A stretch of DNA of 64,000 nt from Albidovulum sediminis (GCF_025380365.1 NZ_JAOCQF010000002.1:542741-606740); one strand, 5' to 3'. Shown: positions 16,886-26,230, counted from the first letter of the stretch. Numbers and translations are program-made. Notes: generated from the letters alone by a model not told the origin.

Positions 16886-17929
16886 ATGCAGGTTCCGTTT
16901 ATTTCGACACGAACGCTGATCGGACTGACAGAGCCGATCGAAAGGATCGTCGGCACGCGCGCGATGAAGCGCAGCCTCGGCGAGGCCGAGCTGCCGGAAG
17001 TCGCGCTTTACAGCCTGCGCCACCATATCCCGCATGCAAGCCAGCTTCTCTTCTTCGACTCGGTCTCGAAAGAGGCGGGCGAGGATATCGGGATCGCAAT
17101 CGGGCGTCATGCCTCCATCGCGACCTTCGGCAAGTTCTCAGGCTATGTGACGGCCCCCGAAACGCTGCATGACGCCCTGCGGCTGGCCTGCGCGATGCTG
17201 CCCTTCAACTGCTCGTTCGACCGATCCACGGTCGAGTGCAAGGGCGAACTTGCGTATTTCAGATACTACGCGGCCCTGCGGGGGGCGCCGGGGTACCGGC
17301 ATTACGCCGTCCTGGCCGCGCGGATCATGCTGTCGATCGGAGAGCCCTATTTTTCCGGCGGGGCGGTCCTCACCCATGTCGAGTTCGACTTTCCCAAGCC
17401 GCCGAACGCTGCCGATTACGAGGCGCTTTTCGGGTGCGAAGTCCGCTTCATGCAGCCGACGATGGCGTTGGTGATGCGCCGCGCCGCCCTGTCGAAAGGG
17501 CGCCGCGTCGCGCCGACACGGCTGGTCACGATGAAGGACATCGTGCTCGAGGTCACGTCGGGCCCGCCGCGGGACGTGTTCTCCTCGATCGAGGCCCTCG
17601 TCAGGCTGGGGGTCGATGAAGGCAACGTCGAGATGGAAAAGATTGCGGGCCAGCTTGGCTATGGAGAGCGCACGATGAGACGGAAGCTGGACGAGATCGG
17701 GATTTCCTACCGCGACCTCGTCCTGAAGACCCGCATGGACCGCGCGCGCGAACTGATCGCCGAGACGCAGATTCCGATCACCGAGATCGCCGTCATGCTG
17801 GGCTATTCGGACGCCGCGCATTTCGGCCGGGCCTTCCGACGGATGACCGGAATGGCGCCGGGCGATGCAAGGCGCAGCGGCATCGGTCAGCAGTTCAGGA
17901 TGCACGGGCGCAACGAGCCGTTGCACTAG
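16886..17929 (+). CDS. AraC-family regulator with arabinose-binding-like N domain
   Basis: About 347 residues from ATG 16886. Residues 15-200 resemble the Arabinose_bd (PF12625) sensor domain used by OruR/ArgR-like regulators (FGKFSGYVTAPETLHDAL near residue 81). Residues 245-335 form the double helix-turn-helix AraC domain (IAGQLGYGERTMRRKL and ITEIAVMLGYSDAAHFGRAF). The start is placed where family similarity begins; the frame is open upstream but non-family-like. It converges on the FGE gene, leaving 18 nt between stops, and probably regulates the sulfatase/FGE pair. Confidence 0.8.
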   Translation: MQVPFISTRTLIGLTEPIERIVGTRAMKRSLGEAELPEVALYSLRHHIPHASQLLFFDSVSKEAGEDIGIAIGRHASIATFGKFSGYVTAPETLHDALRLACAMLPFNCSFDRSTVECKGELAYFRYYAALRGAPGYRHYAVLAARIMLSIGEPYFSGGAVLTHVEFDFPKPPNAADYEALFGCEVRFMQPTMALVMRRAALSKGRRVAPTRLVTMKDIVLEVTSGPPRDVFSSIEALVRLGVDEGNVEMEKIAGQLGYGERTMRRKLDEIGISYRDLVLKTRMDRARELIAETQIPITEIAVMLGYSDAAHFGRAFRRMTGMAPGDARRSGIGQQFRMHGRNEPLH

Positions 17930-17947
17930 CCGGAGGCGAGTCCGCGA

Positions 17948-18913
17948 TCACGCCCGCAGGACGCAGCGGAAACCGACGTGGCAGGTCGTCGTGTCGACCG
18001 GATGCGCAAGCCGCGCGGCTGGGCGGTACCTCTGGCAATAGTTCGGCGCGCAGAGATGCGACCCGCCCTTGAGCACCTTGCGCGGGGTCTGCCGGTTCGG
18101 ACCCGCGCTGCCCCCGCTCGTCTCTTCCGGCCCGCCGCGGGGGTTTCTGGCCACGCAGCAGGGCCGTTCGATCCTGGCGTGGTCCTGATACCAGTCGGCG
18201 GTCCATTCCCAGACGTTGCCGATCATGTCGAACAGGCCGTATCCGTTTGCCGGAAAGGCACCAACGGGGGAGGTCCAGAGATAGCCATCCTCCATCGTGT
18301 TCACCCGCGGGAACTCTCCCTGCCAGGTGTTGGCCATGTGAACGCCGCCCGGCACCAGTTCGTCACCCCAGGCGAACTCGGCGCCGTTTAGGCCGCCGCG
18401 GGCGGCGAATTCCCATTCCGCCTCGGTGGGCAGGTCCTTGCCGGCCCAGGCCGCATAGGCGGCAACGTCCTCGAACGAGACATGCACCACCGGGTGGTCG
18501 GGAAGGTCGTCGATGGAACTGCCGGGCCCGCGCGGGTGGCGCCAGTCCGCGCCCGGCACATAGGCCCACCAGGAATAGGGCAGGCCCATGTTGACGGGCC
18601 GTTCCGGCATCTGTACGACGGCCGAGGCCGGAACCAGCAGTTCCGGCGCCGCGTCGGGATAGTCCGCAGGGTCGGCGGGCCGTTCGGCCAGGGTCACATG
18701 CCCGGTCGCTTCGACAAAGCGGGCGAATTCCCGGTTGGTGACGCAGGTACGGTCGATCCAGAACCCGTCGACGGACACCCGATGCGCCGGCGCCTCTTCG
18801 GGATAGTTGCGGTCGGATCCCATGAGAAAGGTCCCGCCCGGGATCCAGATCATACCCTCGCGCGCCTGCCGCGCCGGTTCGGCCAGGGATGAAGGTGCGG
18901 TCATGTCGTTCAC
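17948..18913 (-). CDS. Formylglycine-generating enzyme (sulfatase maturase)
   Basis: A SUMF1/FGE-fold copper-dependent oxidase that converts the active-site cysteine of sulfatases to formylglycine. From ATG 18904 it is 318 residues. The start IPGGTFLMGS, the PTEAEWEFAARGG block, GNVWEWTADWY and the C-terminal KGGSHLCAPNYCQRYRPAAR with the paired active-site cysteines (Cys285 and Cys290) are all present, so it should be a true FGE rather than a generic SUMF1 protein. GTG 18913 has AGAGGA at good spacing and is used as start; ATG 18904 is the alternative. It lies 75 nt behind the sulfatase it presumably activates. Confidence 0.9.
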   Translation of the reverse strand: MNDMTAPSSLAEPARQAREGMIWIPGGTFLMGSDRNYPEEAPAHRVSVDGFWIDRTCVTNREFARFVEATGHVTLAERPADPADYPDAAPELLVPASAVVQMPERPVNMGLPYSWWAYVPGADWRHPRGPGSSIDDLPDHPVVHVSFEDVAAYAAWAGKDLPTEAEWEFAARGGLNGAEFAWGDELVPGGVHMANTWQGEFPRVNTMEDGYLWTSPVGAFPANGYGLFDMIGNVWEWTADWYQDHARIERPCCVARNPRGGPEETSGGSAGPNRQTPRKVLKGGSHLCAPNYCQRYRPAARLAHPVDTTTCHVGFRCVLRA

Positions 18914-18948
18914 GTCGGGTCCTCTGCACCGCAAAGACGAATGGGATC

Positions 18949-18974
18949 GCGCCAGCCGGGGTTTCGGCTGGCGC
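18949..18974 (-). other. Intercistronic stem-loop between sulfatase and FGE
   Basis: A perfect 10-bp inverted repeat, GCGCCAGCCG (18949-18958) with CGGCTGGCGC (18965-18974), 6-nt loop, in the gap between the two genes. No T-run follows on the minus strand, so it looks like an mRNA-stabilising or partial-termination hairpin that could make sulfatase exceed its maturase. Confidence 0.6.
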
Positions 18975-18988
18975 GGGGGGCTTGGGCG

Positions 18989-20494
18989 TTAGTCGCCGAT
19001 GGAGAACAGCTCCTGCGTGTCCGCCATTTCCGGCGGCACGTAGTAGGTCAGGCGGATCGCCTCCCGGATCAGGAGTGGCGGCGCCATCTCCTTCGCCAGT
19101 TGGACGATGCGGGCCTGAAGCTGGGTGACGACCTCGGGGTTCGCCTCGGCGATGTTGGTGCCTTCACCGGGGTCGGCCGACAGATCGAAAAGCTCGATCG
19201 AACCGGGCAGGGCCGCAACCCATACCAGTTTCATGTCGCCCTGGCGCACCGCGCCCGACAGCGGATCGATGTTGTAGACGATCTCCGTCCGCGGGGAAGC
19301 GGCCCCCTGGCTGAGCGTGGCCCACACGTCCATGCCGTCCAGCGGCTTTTCACCGTTCAGTTCGATTCCTGCAAGTCCGGCGATGGTGGGCAGCATGTCG
19401 ACGACATGCATCATGCCGTTCACATTGCCCGGCTGGATCTTGCCCGGCCAGTTGGCGCAGGCGGCGACGCGGGTGCCGCCCTCATAGACCGTGCCCTTGC
19501 CGGCGCGGAAGGGTCCGTTGTCGGCGGGCATGTTGCCCTGCACCGGCGTGTCGCCCGAGAACATGCTGTCCCGGGTGCCGCCGTTGTCGCTGTGGAACAC
19601 GATCAGGGTATTGTCGCGCATACCCTTTTCCTCCAGCGCCGCCACGACCTTGCCGACCTCGTCGTCGACAACAGCCATCATCGCTGCGAAGAGCCGGCGG
19701 TTCTCGTCCGGGATGTCGGCGAACCGGTCGATGTATTCCTGGGGCGCCTGCCACGGCGTGTGCGGCGCGGTGAAGGCGAGGTAGAGGAACAGCGGCGACG
19801 ACGTGTCATGGTCGTTGATGACCCGCACCGCCTCGGCTCCGAACAGGGTGTTGTCGAAACCCTCTTCCTCGATCGGGGTGTTGTCGCGGTACCAGTCCGG
19901 AACGCCATGCGACGCATGTTCGAAATGGTCAATCTCGCCGACCGTCGCGCCATAGAAGGAATCGAACCCGCGCTGCGGCGGCAGGAACTCGACCTTGGCG
20001 TGGCCGATGTGCCATTTGCCGGACATCGCCGTCTTGTACCCGGCTTCCCTCAGGTATTCCGGAAGCAGCTTTTCATCGAGCGCCAGACCGTATTGGCCGG
20101 CCCCCGGGATAACCCCGATCTGGAGCCCGTAGCGCAGCGGATACCGGCCGGTCATCAGCGCGGCCCGCGTGGGCGTGCACATCGGCTGGGTGTAGAACTG
20201 TTCGAGCCGCGCGCCCTCAGCCGCCAGGGCGTCGAGGTTCGGCGTCTTGATGTCGGTCGCGCCGTTGAAGCCGACGTCGGCAAAACCCGCGTCATCGATG
20301 ACGATGTAGACGATGTTGGGTGCCGTTCCGTCGGCCGCCGCGGCGGGGTGGAACATGCCGTCCGCCAGAAAGCCTGCCGCGGCGCCCGCGCTCACGAAGC
20401 TTGCGCCTCCGATCAGGACCTGTCTGCGCGTGTGGCCTGACGCATCTTCCGGCAGAGGGACCCCCGTCTGGGGGCGAGAGTGAGCGTCGGTCAT
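18989..20494 (-). CDS. Tat-exported sulfatase (type I, Cys active site)
   Basis: A 501-residue alkaline-phosphatase-superfamily sulfatase. Residues 22-55 are a twin-arginine signal (TRRQVLIGG, then a hydrophobic stretch). Metal-binding Asp67-Asp68 (VIDDAG) and the sulfatase signature MCTPTR with Cys106 as the formylglycine precursor are present, along with SGKWHIGH and the DNGG loop near residue 310. Export by Tat after cytosolic modification by the adjacent FGE is consistent. Start 20494 follows GGAGACTCTCAG. It hydrolyses sulfate esters in the periplasm; the substrate is unknown. It is divergent from the AraC gene at 20632. Confidence 0.92.
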   Translation of the reverse strand: MTDAHSRPQTGVPLPEDASGHTRRQVLIGGASFVSAGAAAGFLADGMFHPAAAADGTAPNIVYIVIDDAGFADVGFNGATDIKTPNLDALAAEGARLEQFYTQPMCTPTRAALMTGRYPLRYGLQIGVIPGAGQYGLALDEKLLPEYLREAGYKTAMSGKWHIGHAKVEFLPPQRGFDSFYGATVGEIDHFEHASHGVPDWYRDNTPIEEEGFDNTLFGAEAVRVINDHDTSSPLFLYLAFTAPHTPWQAPQEYIDRFADIPDENRRLFAAMMAVVDDEVGKVVAALEEKGMRDNTLIVFHSDNGGTRDSMFSGDTPVQGNMPADNGPFRAGKGTVYEGGTRVAACANWPGKIQPGNVNGMMHVVDMLPTIAGLAGIELNGEKPLDGMDVWATLSQGAASPRTEIVYNIDPLSGAVRQGDMKLVWVAALPGSIELFDLSADPGEGTNIAEANPEVVTQLQARIVQLAKEMAPPLLIREAIRLTYYVPPEMADTQELFSIGD

Positions 20495-20631
20495 CTGAGA
20501 GTCTCCGTTTCGTGCAAATCCTGGGGCTAAGCCCCCATTCAAATGAAATAGGCCCAAGTGTCAAAAATGGCTATGCAGTTTCTATCATAATCTGAGATAA
20601 TGACCTGAATTCGGCATGTGGGAATCGGCGA

Positions 20632-21576
20632 ATGGACCGTGCTTCCTTCCTGGTTAGTCGGAGCTTCGCGGATGCGGAGGAGATGTCGCATGCGCTTCGC
20701 CATGTGAACGTCAGCGCCATTCAGATCGGAAAGGGCGCGTTCAAATCTCATCTCACGCAGATCGGCCTGCGGGATTGGAGCTTTCAGTATATCCGGTTTA
20801 TTGCCGGAGAGGCGAGTTGCGAGGGCAATTCTTCGGCGGATCGCCATTCGATCATGGTGCCGATCGCGATCAAGGCGGGGTGCCGGTTGCTCGGGCAGAA
20901 ACTGACGCCGGCGCACATCGGCCTTTACGCCCCCGGCTCCGAGCATGCGGACAAGTCGTCAGCCGGACTGGCGGAATGCGTGCTGACGCTGCCCGAGGGT
21001 TTCCTGGCCCGCGCGGACCGGATGGGCGTGCGCATCGACCTGCCGAAGGCCGGGTCCGTGGTTCGCGACATCCCTGCCGAGCCTCTGGCGCGCCTGCGGT
21101 CCATACTGACCGAGCTTTCTGATAGTATTAATTATTTACAAATAGATAAATGCGATTTGACGGCCCTGACCGACCAGCTTGACGAGGCGCTTCATGCCGC
21201 GCTGACGCATCGTGGCGCTACCCCGTCGGCGGGAAGGCCGATGATTCCGAGGCCCGGCGTTCTGCGCAGGTTGCGCGATATCGTCGGCGACAACGACCAT
21301 GACTCCCTCGACATCGCGGAGATCGCGGAGACGCTTGGCGTCAGCTATCCGACCTTGAACCGCATCTTCCTCGAATGGTTCGGCGTTGCGCCGAAGCGCT
21401 ATTTCTATCTCAAGCGCATGCACAAGGTCAGATCGGCGCTGCGCAAAGGCGACTATCCGAGCGTGAGCGCCGCGGCGGTCGGCCTTGGGTTTATCGAGCT
21501 TGGAAGATTCTCGGTCGGATATCGCGCGCTTTTTGGCGAATCTCCTGCGGAAACCCGGGCAAGATCGCGGAATTGA
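20632..21576 (+). CDS. AraC-family regulator, divergent from the sulfatase
   Basis: A 314-residue protein with an N-terminal cupin-like sensing part (residues 15-190) and a C-terminal AraC helix-turn-helix (IAEIAETLGVSYPTLNRIFLEWFGVAPKRYFYLKR near residue 225). It is transcribed away from the sulfatase across a 137-nt spacer that is distinctly AT-rich for this genome, and points toward the two outer-membrane barrel genes. It probably controls the sulfatase, itself, or both. Its second half uses more AT-rich codons (around 21120-21150) than the neighbours, hinting at acquisition. Confidence 0.78.
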   Translation: MDRASFLVSRSFADAEEMSHALRHVNVSAIQIGKGAFKSHLTQIGLRDWSFQYIRFIAGEASCEGNSSADRHSIMVPIAIKAGCRLLGQKLTPAHIGLYAPGSEHADKSSAGLAECVLTLPEGFLARADRMGVRIDLPKAGSVVRDIPAEPLARLRSILTELSDSINYLQIDKCDLTALTDQLDEALHAALTHRGATPSAGRPMIPRPGVLRRLRDIVGDNDHDSLDIAEIAETLGVSYPTLNRIFLEWFGVAPKRYFYLKRMHKVRSALRKGDYPSVSAAAVGLGFIELGRFSVGYRALFGESPAETRARSRN

Positions 21577-21672
21577 TTACATATTAATAATGTTATTATG
21601 AAATCAATTAAAGCACAAATCAACCGATCAAATAATCGAAGAAAGAATTGTATTCCGGACGGAAGGCTGATT

Positions 21673-22785
21673 TCAGAATCTCTGCCCGACGCTGACGTAA
21701 AGAAGGCTTTCCCCCCGCTCATTCGCGGCAAGGTCGATGGCATAATCGAGCGGGAATGTTTTCGACAACCGATAGCGAATGCCGATCCCCGCAGCTGTCC
21801 GGTAGGACCCCGCCGCCGCCGCGCCGAGGTCCGGGCCGACCGCGCCGGCACCGGCAAAGACGACATATCCCAACCGCTTGTAAAGCTGCCCGCGATACTC
21901 CGCCTGGAACGACAGAAGGGCGTCGTCGATGAACTCGGTCGAGGAATAGCCGCGGAAGGAATCGGTCGCGCCCAGGGAGCAGGCATCGAAGAAGGGCGCG
22001 TCCGAGGTGGCCGAACACGCCGTGACGCGCCCGGCAAGGACGCCGTCGCCCAGGAGGGTCCGGTAGCCCGCGGCCTTGACCACGGCCTTCCAGTAATCCC
22101 GGTCGCCGGCGTTGAGGAATGTCCCGTAGGTCACCTCGCCCGAGACAAGCGCGCCGGTGGTCGGATACATGCTGTCGTCCCGGCTGTCCCAGGTCAGGAA
22201 CAGCTTGCCCTTGGCAAGCTCCAGGTCCGCGTCGAGCGCGAGATCCGGGGGCAGCACGCCAAGGCGCGGCGACAGGACCGTGTTGGCATAGGACAGCCCG
22301 GCTCCGGCCGTGAGGTTGTCGCGGAAACCGTAGCCGAACTCGACTTCGACCGCGGAGACCGACTGGGTGATCGGCACCGGGGTGCCGGCGGCGTAGAGGT
22401 CGTAGTTCAGATCGGCATCGGCGCCGCGGACGGAGAAGTTCAGCTGGTCCGAGCGCAGCTTGGTGCCCAGGCCGAAGCCGTAGCCCCGGCTGTCGTTGCT
22501 GGTCTTGAACGCGCCAAGACCGACGAACGACGTGCCGGAGCCGGGATCGGCCTTGAACAGATAAGCCCCGCCCAGGGCAAGCCCGCTGCCCAGCGACGGG
22601 TTCTCGAACGGGATTGGGGCCAGCACGAAGGACCCGTTGCGCAGGCCGACCGTCTCGGCGGTGCCGAGATCGACCGGCCCGGTCGGCTCCGAAGGTTCGA
22701 CCGGCTGTGCGCCGGCCTGCGCGAAGACAAGCGCGGCCAGGACCGCGAGGGCCCCGAGACGCAGGCCTTGTCCGGGCGCGCCCAT
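21673..22785 (-). CDS. Omp85-family outer-membrane barrel lacking POTRA domains
   Basis: A 370-residue protein with a signal peptide (residues 1-24, ending QAGAQ) and a C-terminal BamA/TamA-type 'surface antigen' barrel. The family feature near residue 290 is DSFRGYSSTEFIDDALLSFQ, matching the strand-entry motif with the RGY/F lid residue, and it ends in an aromatic (VGQRF) as barrels do. There is no room for POTRA domains between the signal and the barrel. ATG 22785 lies just after the stop of the upstream gene, so the pair is coupled. Substrate-translocation function is uncertain. Confidence 0.78.
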   Translation of the reverse strand: MGAPGQGLRLGALAVLAALVFAQAGAQPVEPSEPTGPVDLGTAETVGLRNGSFVLAPIPFENPSLGSGLALGGAYLFKADPGSGTSFVGLGAFKTSNDSRGYGFGLGTKLRSDQLNFSVRGADADLNYDLYAAGTPVPITQSVSAVEVEFGYGFRDNLTAGAGLSYANTVLSPRLGVLPPDLALDADLELAKGKLFLTWDSRDDSMYPTTGALVSGEVTYGTFLNAGDRDYWKAVVKAAGYRTLLGDGVLAGRVTACSATSDAPFFDACSLGATDSFRGYSSTEFIDDALLSFQAEYRGQLYKRLGYVVFAGAGAVGPDLGAAAAGSYRTAAGIGIRYRLSKTFPLDYAIDLAANERGESLLYVSVGQRF

Positions 22786-22787
22786 CT

Positions 22788-23600
22788 TCAGAACCCGAAG
22801 CTGACACCCATCAGGGCGCCCTGCTGCTCGACATCGTAAAGGAAGTCGCCGTCGCTGCGGTCGACGCTCAGGTAGCGGTAGCCGCCGATCAGTTCGGTCC
22901 GGTCGCTGATCCGGTAACCGATGCCGGCGAAGATGTCGGAGGTGAAGTCGGACCCGCCGCCGCCGGCGAAGGCCCAGCCGGAGAAATAGGTCCGGTCGCT
23001 CAGGTCGGTCTTCCAGTTCACGCCGGCGATCGCATCGACCCAACTGTTGGAGACAGAGGCCGAAGCGGCGGGCAACGTCCCGGCGCTGAGGTTCAGATCG
23101 ACGTTCACATCCCAGTAGCGAAGGCCGGCGCCGACGCGGACCTCGCTCGAGGCGCTTTTCGACACGACGTAATCGCCGCCAAGGGTGACGACGACGTTCC
23201 GGATATCGGCGCTGGTGCCCCCGAACAGTCCGCCGGGCGTCTCGCCGCCAGCGCCGAGGTTGACGTACATGACATCGCCGAAGATGCCGTAGTTGTCCTT
23301 GCGGGCGCTGAACACCCCCATCAGACCGAAGTCGAGATTCTCGAGGATGTCGCTGAAGGAGGAGTCGACCTCGGCGTCAGGCAGGCCGGCGATGGTCGAG
23401 ACGGTGCCCGACAGACCTGATCCCCAGAGATAGGGCGTGAAGCGCATCTCCCACCCCGACGCCGTGTCCTGCGCCGCGGCCCCATGGGCCGTCAGAAGCC
23501 CGAGCACCAGAGCCGCCCGGCCAAGGCCGCTGCGCGATGGCTTTGCCAGCCGGAGCCACGCCGTCGCGATGCTGTCGTGCTGGCGGTTCGTCTTTTGCAT
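22788..23600 (-). CDS. Outer-membrane beta-barrel protein (8-12 strands)
   Basis: A 270-residue protein with a long signal sequence (cleavage near residue 43, AHGAAAQ) followed by alternating hydrophobic strands and aromatic girdles (RFTPYLWGSGLSG, GIFGDVMYVNLG, GYRISDRTELIGGYRYLSV), ending GVSFGF, the classic C-terminal barrel signal. It precedes the Omp85-like gene by a few bases in one operon. No specific family name is secure. Confidence 0.72.
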   Translation of the reverse strand: MQKTNRQHDSIATAWLRLAKPSRSGLGRAALVLGLLTAHGAAAQDTASGWEMRFTPYLWGSGLSGTVSTIAGLPDAEVDSSFSDILENLDFGLMGVFSARKDNYGIFGDVMYVNLGAGGETPGGLFGGTSADIRNVVVTLGGDYVVSKSASSEVRVGAGLRYWDVNVDLNLSAGTLPAASASVSNSWVDAIAGVNWKTDLSDRTYFSGWAFAGGGGSDFTSDIFAGIGYRISDRTELIGGYRYLSVDRSDGDFLYDVEQQGALMGVSFGF

Positions 23601-24193
23601 GTCTCATTCCCCTTCCGATACGTCTTGTCCCGCCGGGCCTGGCGGAACACGGGGCCCCGTCCGGCCCGATAATTCTTTCCGGCGCCCTGGTGCGCCGGGC
23701 GATGCCGCAGCCGGTTTTGGCCGGCGTGATGCGATGCGCGGGCGCCCGGACGCATCCCGGCCCGCCGATGCGCGGCCCGTGCGCAGGGCTGTCGCCCCTG
23801 CCGCCCGTGAACGCGTCCGAACCGCTTCCGACTTCGTGAAAGGCGCTCTCCCCAGCAACCTGAACTCGCAAGGCCGTGATACGCGCGGATCAGCGGGGGC
23901 ATTGGCCATTTTCGGACAGTTGCGCGTGGTTTTCCGGACGCTACGGGCCTGCGCGCGCGCGTACGAGCGCCGGATGGGCGAAGGATCGTCCTTCGGGTGC
24001 GCGGTGCAGGGGTGGCCGCGGCGCTTCGTCCTGAAATGGCCTGCCCCCGCCCGTCGGCGCGAACGGGCTTTGACTCTTGCCCGACCGGGCGCTAGGGCGA
24101 AGGCTCGACCGGTGCAACGCGGCGCGGCAAGATGCCCGCAACGTCAGGGCCGGGCGACCGGCATGACCCCAGGGACCCAGATCAGGCAGACGG
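23601..24193. other. Gene-free interval, probable 5' region of the helicase gene
   Basis: About 590 bases with no convincing gene. A promoter-like pair TTGACT (24070-24075) and TAGGGC (24093-24098), spacer 17, lies about 95 bp ahead of the helicase ATG. A shared divergent promoter with the outer-membrane barrel gene is possible. No riboswitch was recognised. Confidence 0.45.
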
Positions 24194-26230
24194 ATGACCC
24201 AGACAGAGATCGCCGCGCCTCTGGCCGCAGCGTTGAACGACCGAGGGTATGCGACCCTCACCTCCGTGCAGACGGCCGTGCTGGCCCCCGGTGCGCGGGG
24301 ACGCGACCTTCTGGTCTCCGCGCAGACCGGATCGGGCAAGACGGTCGCGTTCGGCATCGCCGTGGCGCCCGACCTGCTGGGGCCGGGGGATGTGCTTCCC
24401 CGGAGCGACGCCCCTCTGGCCCTCGTCATCGCGCCGACGCGCGAACTGGCGCTGCAGGTCGCCGCGGAACTCGGCTGGCTCTACGCGGCCGCCGGTGCCC
24501 GGATCGCAAGCTGCGTCGGCGGCATGGACTACCGCAGCGAACGGCGTTCGCTGGCGCAGGGGGCGCATATCGTCGTCGGTACGCCCGGGCGCCTGCGCGA
24601 TCACATCGAGCGCGGCAGCCTTGACCTGGCGCACCTGCGCGTCGCCGTGCTGGACGAGGCGGACGAGATGCTGGATCTCGGCTTCCGCGAGGATCTGGAG
24701 TTCATCCTGGGCACGGCGCCGGAAGGCCGCCGCACCCTGATGTTCTCGGCCACCGTGCCCGCCGCCATCGAGAAGCTGGCGCGGGATTTCCAGCGCGATG
24801 CCCTGCGCGTCGCCGCCATGGGCGAGGCGCGCCAGCACGGCGACATCGCCTATCGGGCGTTGTCCGTGACCGCACGGGATCGCGAGAACGCGATCTTCAA
24901 CCTCTTGCGGTTCTACGAGGCGCGGACGGCCATCGTCTTCTGCAAGACGCGGGCCAACGTGAACCACCTTCTGGCCCGTATGGGCAACCGCGGCTTCCGC
25001 GTCGTGGCGCTGTCGGGCGAGTTGTCGCAGCAGGAGCGCACCCACGCCCTGCAAGCCCTGCGCGACGGGCGTGCGCGGGTCTGCATCGCGACCGACGTCG
25101 CGGCGCGCGGCATCGACCTGCCGGGGCTGGAACTTGTCATCCACGCCGATCTGCCGACCAACCCGGACACGCTCCTGCACCGGTCGGGCCGGACCGGCCG
25201 TGCCGGCGCCAAGGGCGTTTCGGCGCTGATCGTCACGCCTGCGGACTACAAGAAGGCGCAGCGCCTGTTGCAGGGCGCGAAGGTGACCGCCGACTGGGGC
25301 AAGGCGCCGTCGGCTGACGATGTCCGGGCGCGCGACGACCTCCGCATGCTGGATCATCCGGCGCTGGGTGCGACGCTGGAGGACATGACCATCGCCCGCG
25401 ATCTGCTGGCCCGGGTCGGCGCCGAACAGGTCGCCGCCGCCTTCGTCCAGTTGTGGCGCGAAGGCCGCCCGCCGCCCGAGGAACTGACCGAAACCGCCCC
25501 GCCCTCGGATGCGGCGCCGCGCGCCCCGCGCGAATTCGGGGCTTCGGTCTGGTTCGCGCTGTCGGTCGGGCATGCCGGCCGGGCAGAGGCGCGCTGGCTG
25601 CTGCCGAAGATCTGCGACGCGGGCGGGATCACCCGCGACGACATCGGCGCGATCCGCGTGCGCGAGCGGGAGACCTTCGTTCAGATCGCGACCGCGGCCG
25701 CGCCCCGCTTCGGCGAAACGACCGAGATCGAACCGGGGCTGGTGATGAACCGTCTTCAGGGGGAACCGACCGCGGAGCGCGGCTTCGCGGACCGCGCGGG
25801 GCAGAAGCCCGCGCGCCCGGGCCGGGATTTTTCCGCGAAGGCACGGCCCGCAACCGCCCCAAGGCCCGCGCCCGCCGCAAGGCCCGCGCCCGCCGCAAGG
25901 CCCGCGCCCGCCGCAAGGCCAGTGACGGACGACCGGCCTCCGCAGGCCGCGCCGCAGCAAGCACCCACCCCTGCCGCGCCCGAGGCGCCATCGGGCGGAA
26001 AGCAGCGCGTCAAACCCCGCTGGAGCGCCGAGCAGAAGGCATCGCGGCCAGTCAAGGCCGGCCCGGCGCCCGAAGCCGGCGACAGTCCCGCAAGGCCCGG
26101 ACCCAAGACCGGACCCAAGACCGGGGGCAAGCCCGCGGGTGCCGGGGGCAAGCCCAAGGGCAAATACGCGCAGGCGCGCCGCCCGAAACCCGGCGAGGCA
26201 CCTCCGCGTCGACCCAAGGGCAAGCGGTAA
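24194..26230 (+). CDS. DEAD-box RNA helicase with DbpA-like RNA-binding domain
   Basis: A 678-residue ATP-dependent RNA helicase. Motifs in order: Walker A SAQTGSGKT, PTRELAL, TPGRL, DEAD (LDEADEML), SAT, then ATDVAARGID and HRSGRTGRAG in the second RecA domain. A DbpA-type RNA-binding domain follows near residues 445-515. The last 140 residues are a low-complexity Ala/Pro/Arg/Lys/Gly tail containing short exact repeats. This CsdA/DeaD-like layout serves ribosome assembly and cold adaptation. It is monocistronic; the downstream ami leader starts 43 nt after its stop. Confidence 0.93.
   Translation: MTQTEIAAPLAAALNDRGYATLTSVQTAVLAPGARGRDLLVSAQTGSGKTVAFGIAVAPDLLGPGDVLPRSDAPLALVIAPTRELALQVAAELGWLYAAAGARIASCVGGMDYRSERRSLAQGAHIVVGTPGRLRDHIERGSLDLAHLRVAVLDEADEMLDLGFREDLEFILGTAPEGRRTLMFSATVPAAIEKLARDFQRDALRVAAMGEARQHGDIAYRALSVTARDRENAIFNLLRFYEARTAIVFCKTRANVNHLLARMGNRGFRVVALSGELSQQERTHALQALRDGRARVCIATDVAARGIDLPGLELVIHADLPTNPDTLLHRSGRTGRAGAKGVSALIVTPADYKKAQRLLQGAKVTADWGKAPSADDVRARDDLRMLDHPALGATLEDMTIARDLLARVGAEQVAAAFVQLWREGRPPPEELTETAPPSDAAPRAPREFGASVWFALSVGHAGRAEARWLLPKICDAGGITRDDIGAIRVRERETFVQIATAAAPRFGETTEIEPGLVMNRLQGEPTAERGFADRAGQKPARPGRDFSAKARPATAPRPAPAARPAPAARPAPAARPVTDDRPPQAAPQQAPTPAAPEAPSGGKQRVKPRWSAEQKASRPVKAGPAPEAGDSPARPGPKTGPKTGGKPAGAGGKPKGKYAQARRPKPGEAPPRRPKGKR
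25861..25920 (+). repeat. Tandem 18-bp repeat inside the helicase tail
   Basis: Three perfect copies of an 18-nt unit (AAGGCCCGCGCCCGCCGC) plus a partial fourth. Each codes for six residues, giving an RPAPAA-type protein repeat in the disordered C-terminal tail. Exact DNA identity suggests recent slippage expansion. Confidence 0.9.
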
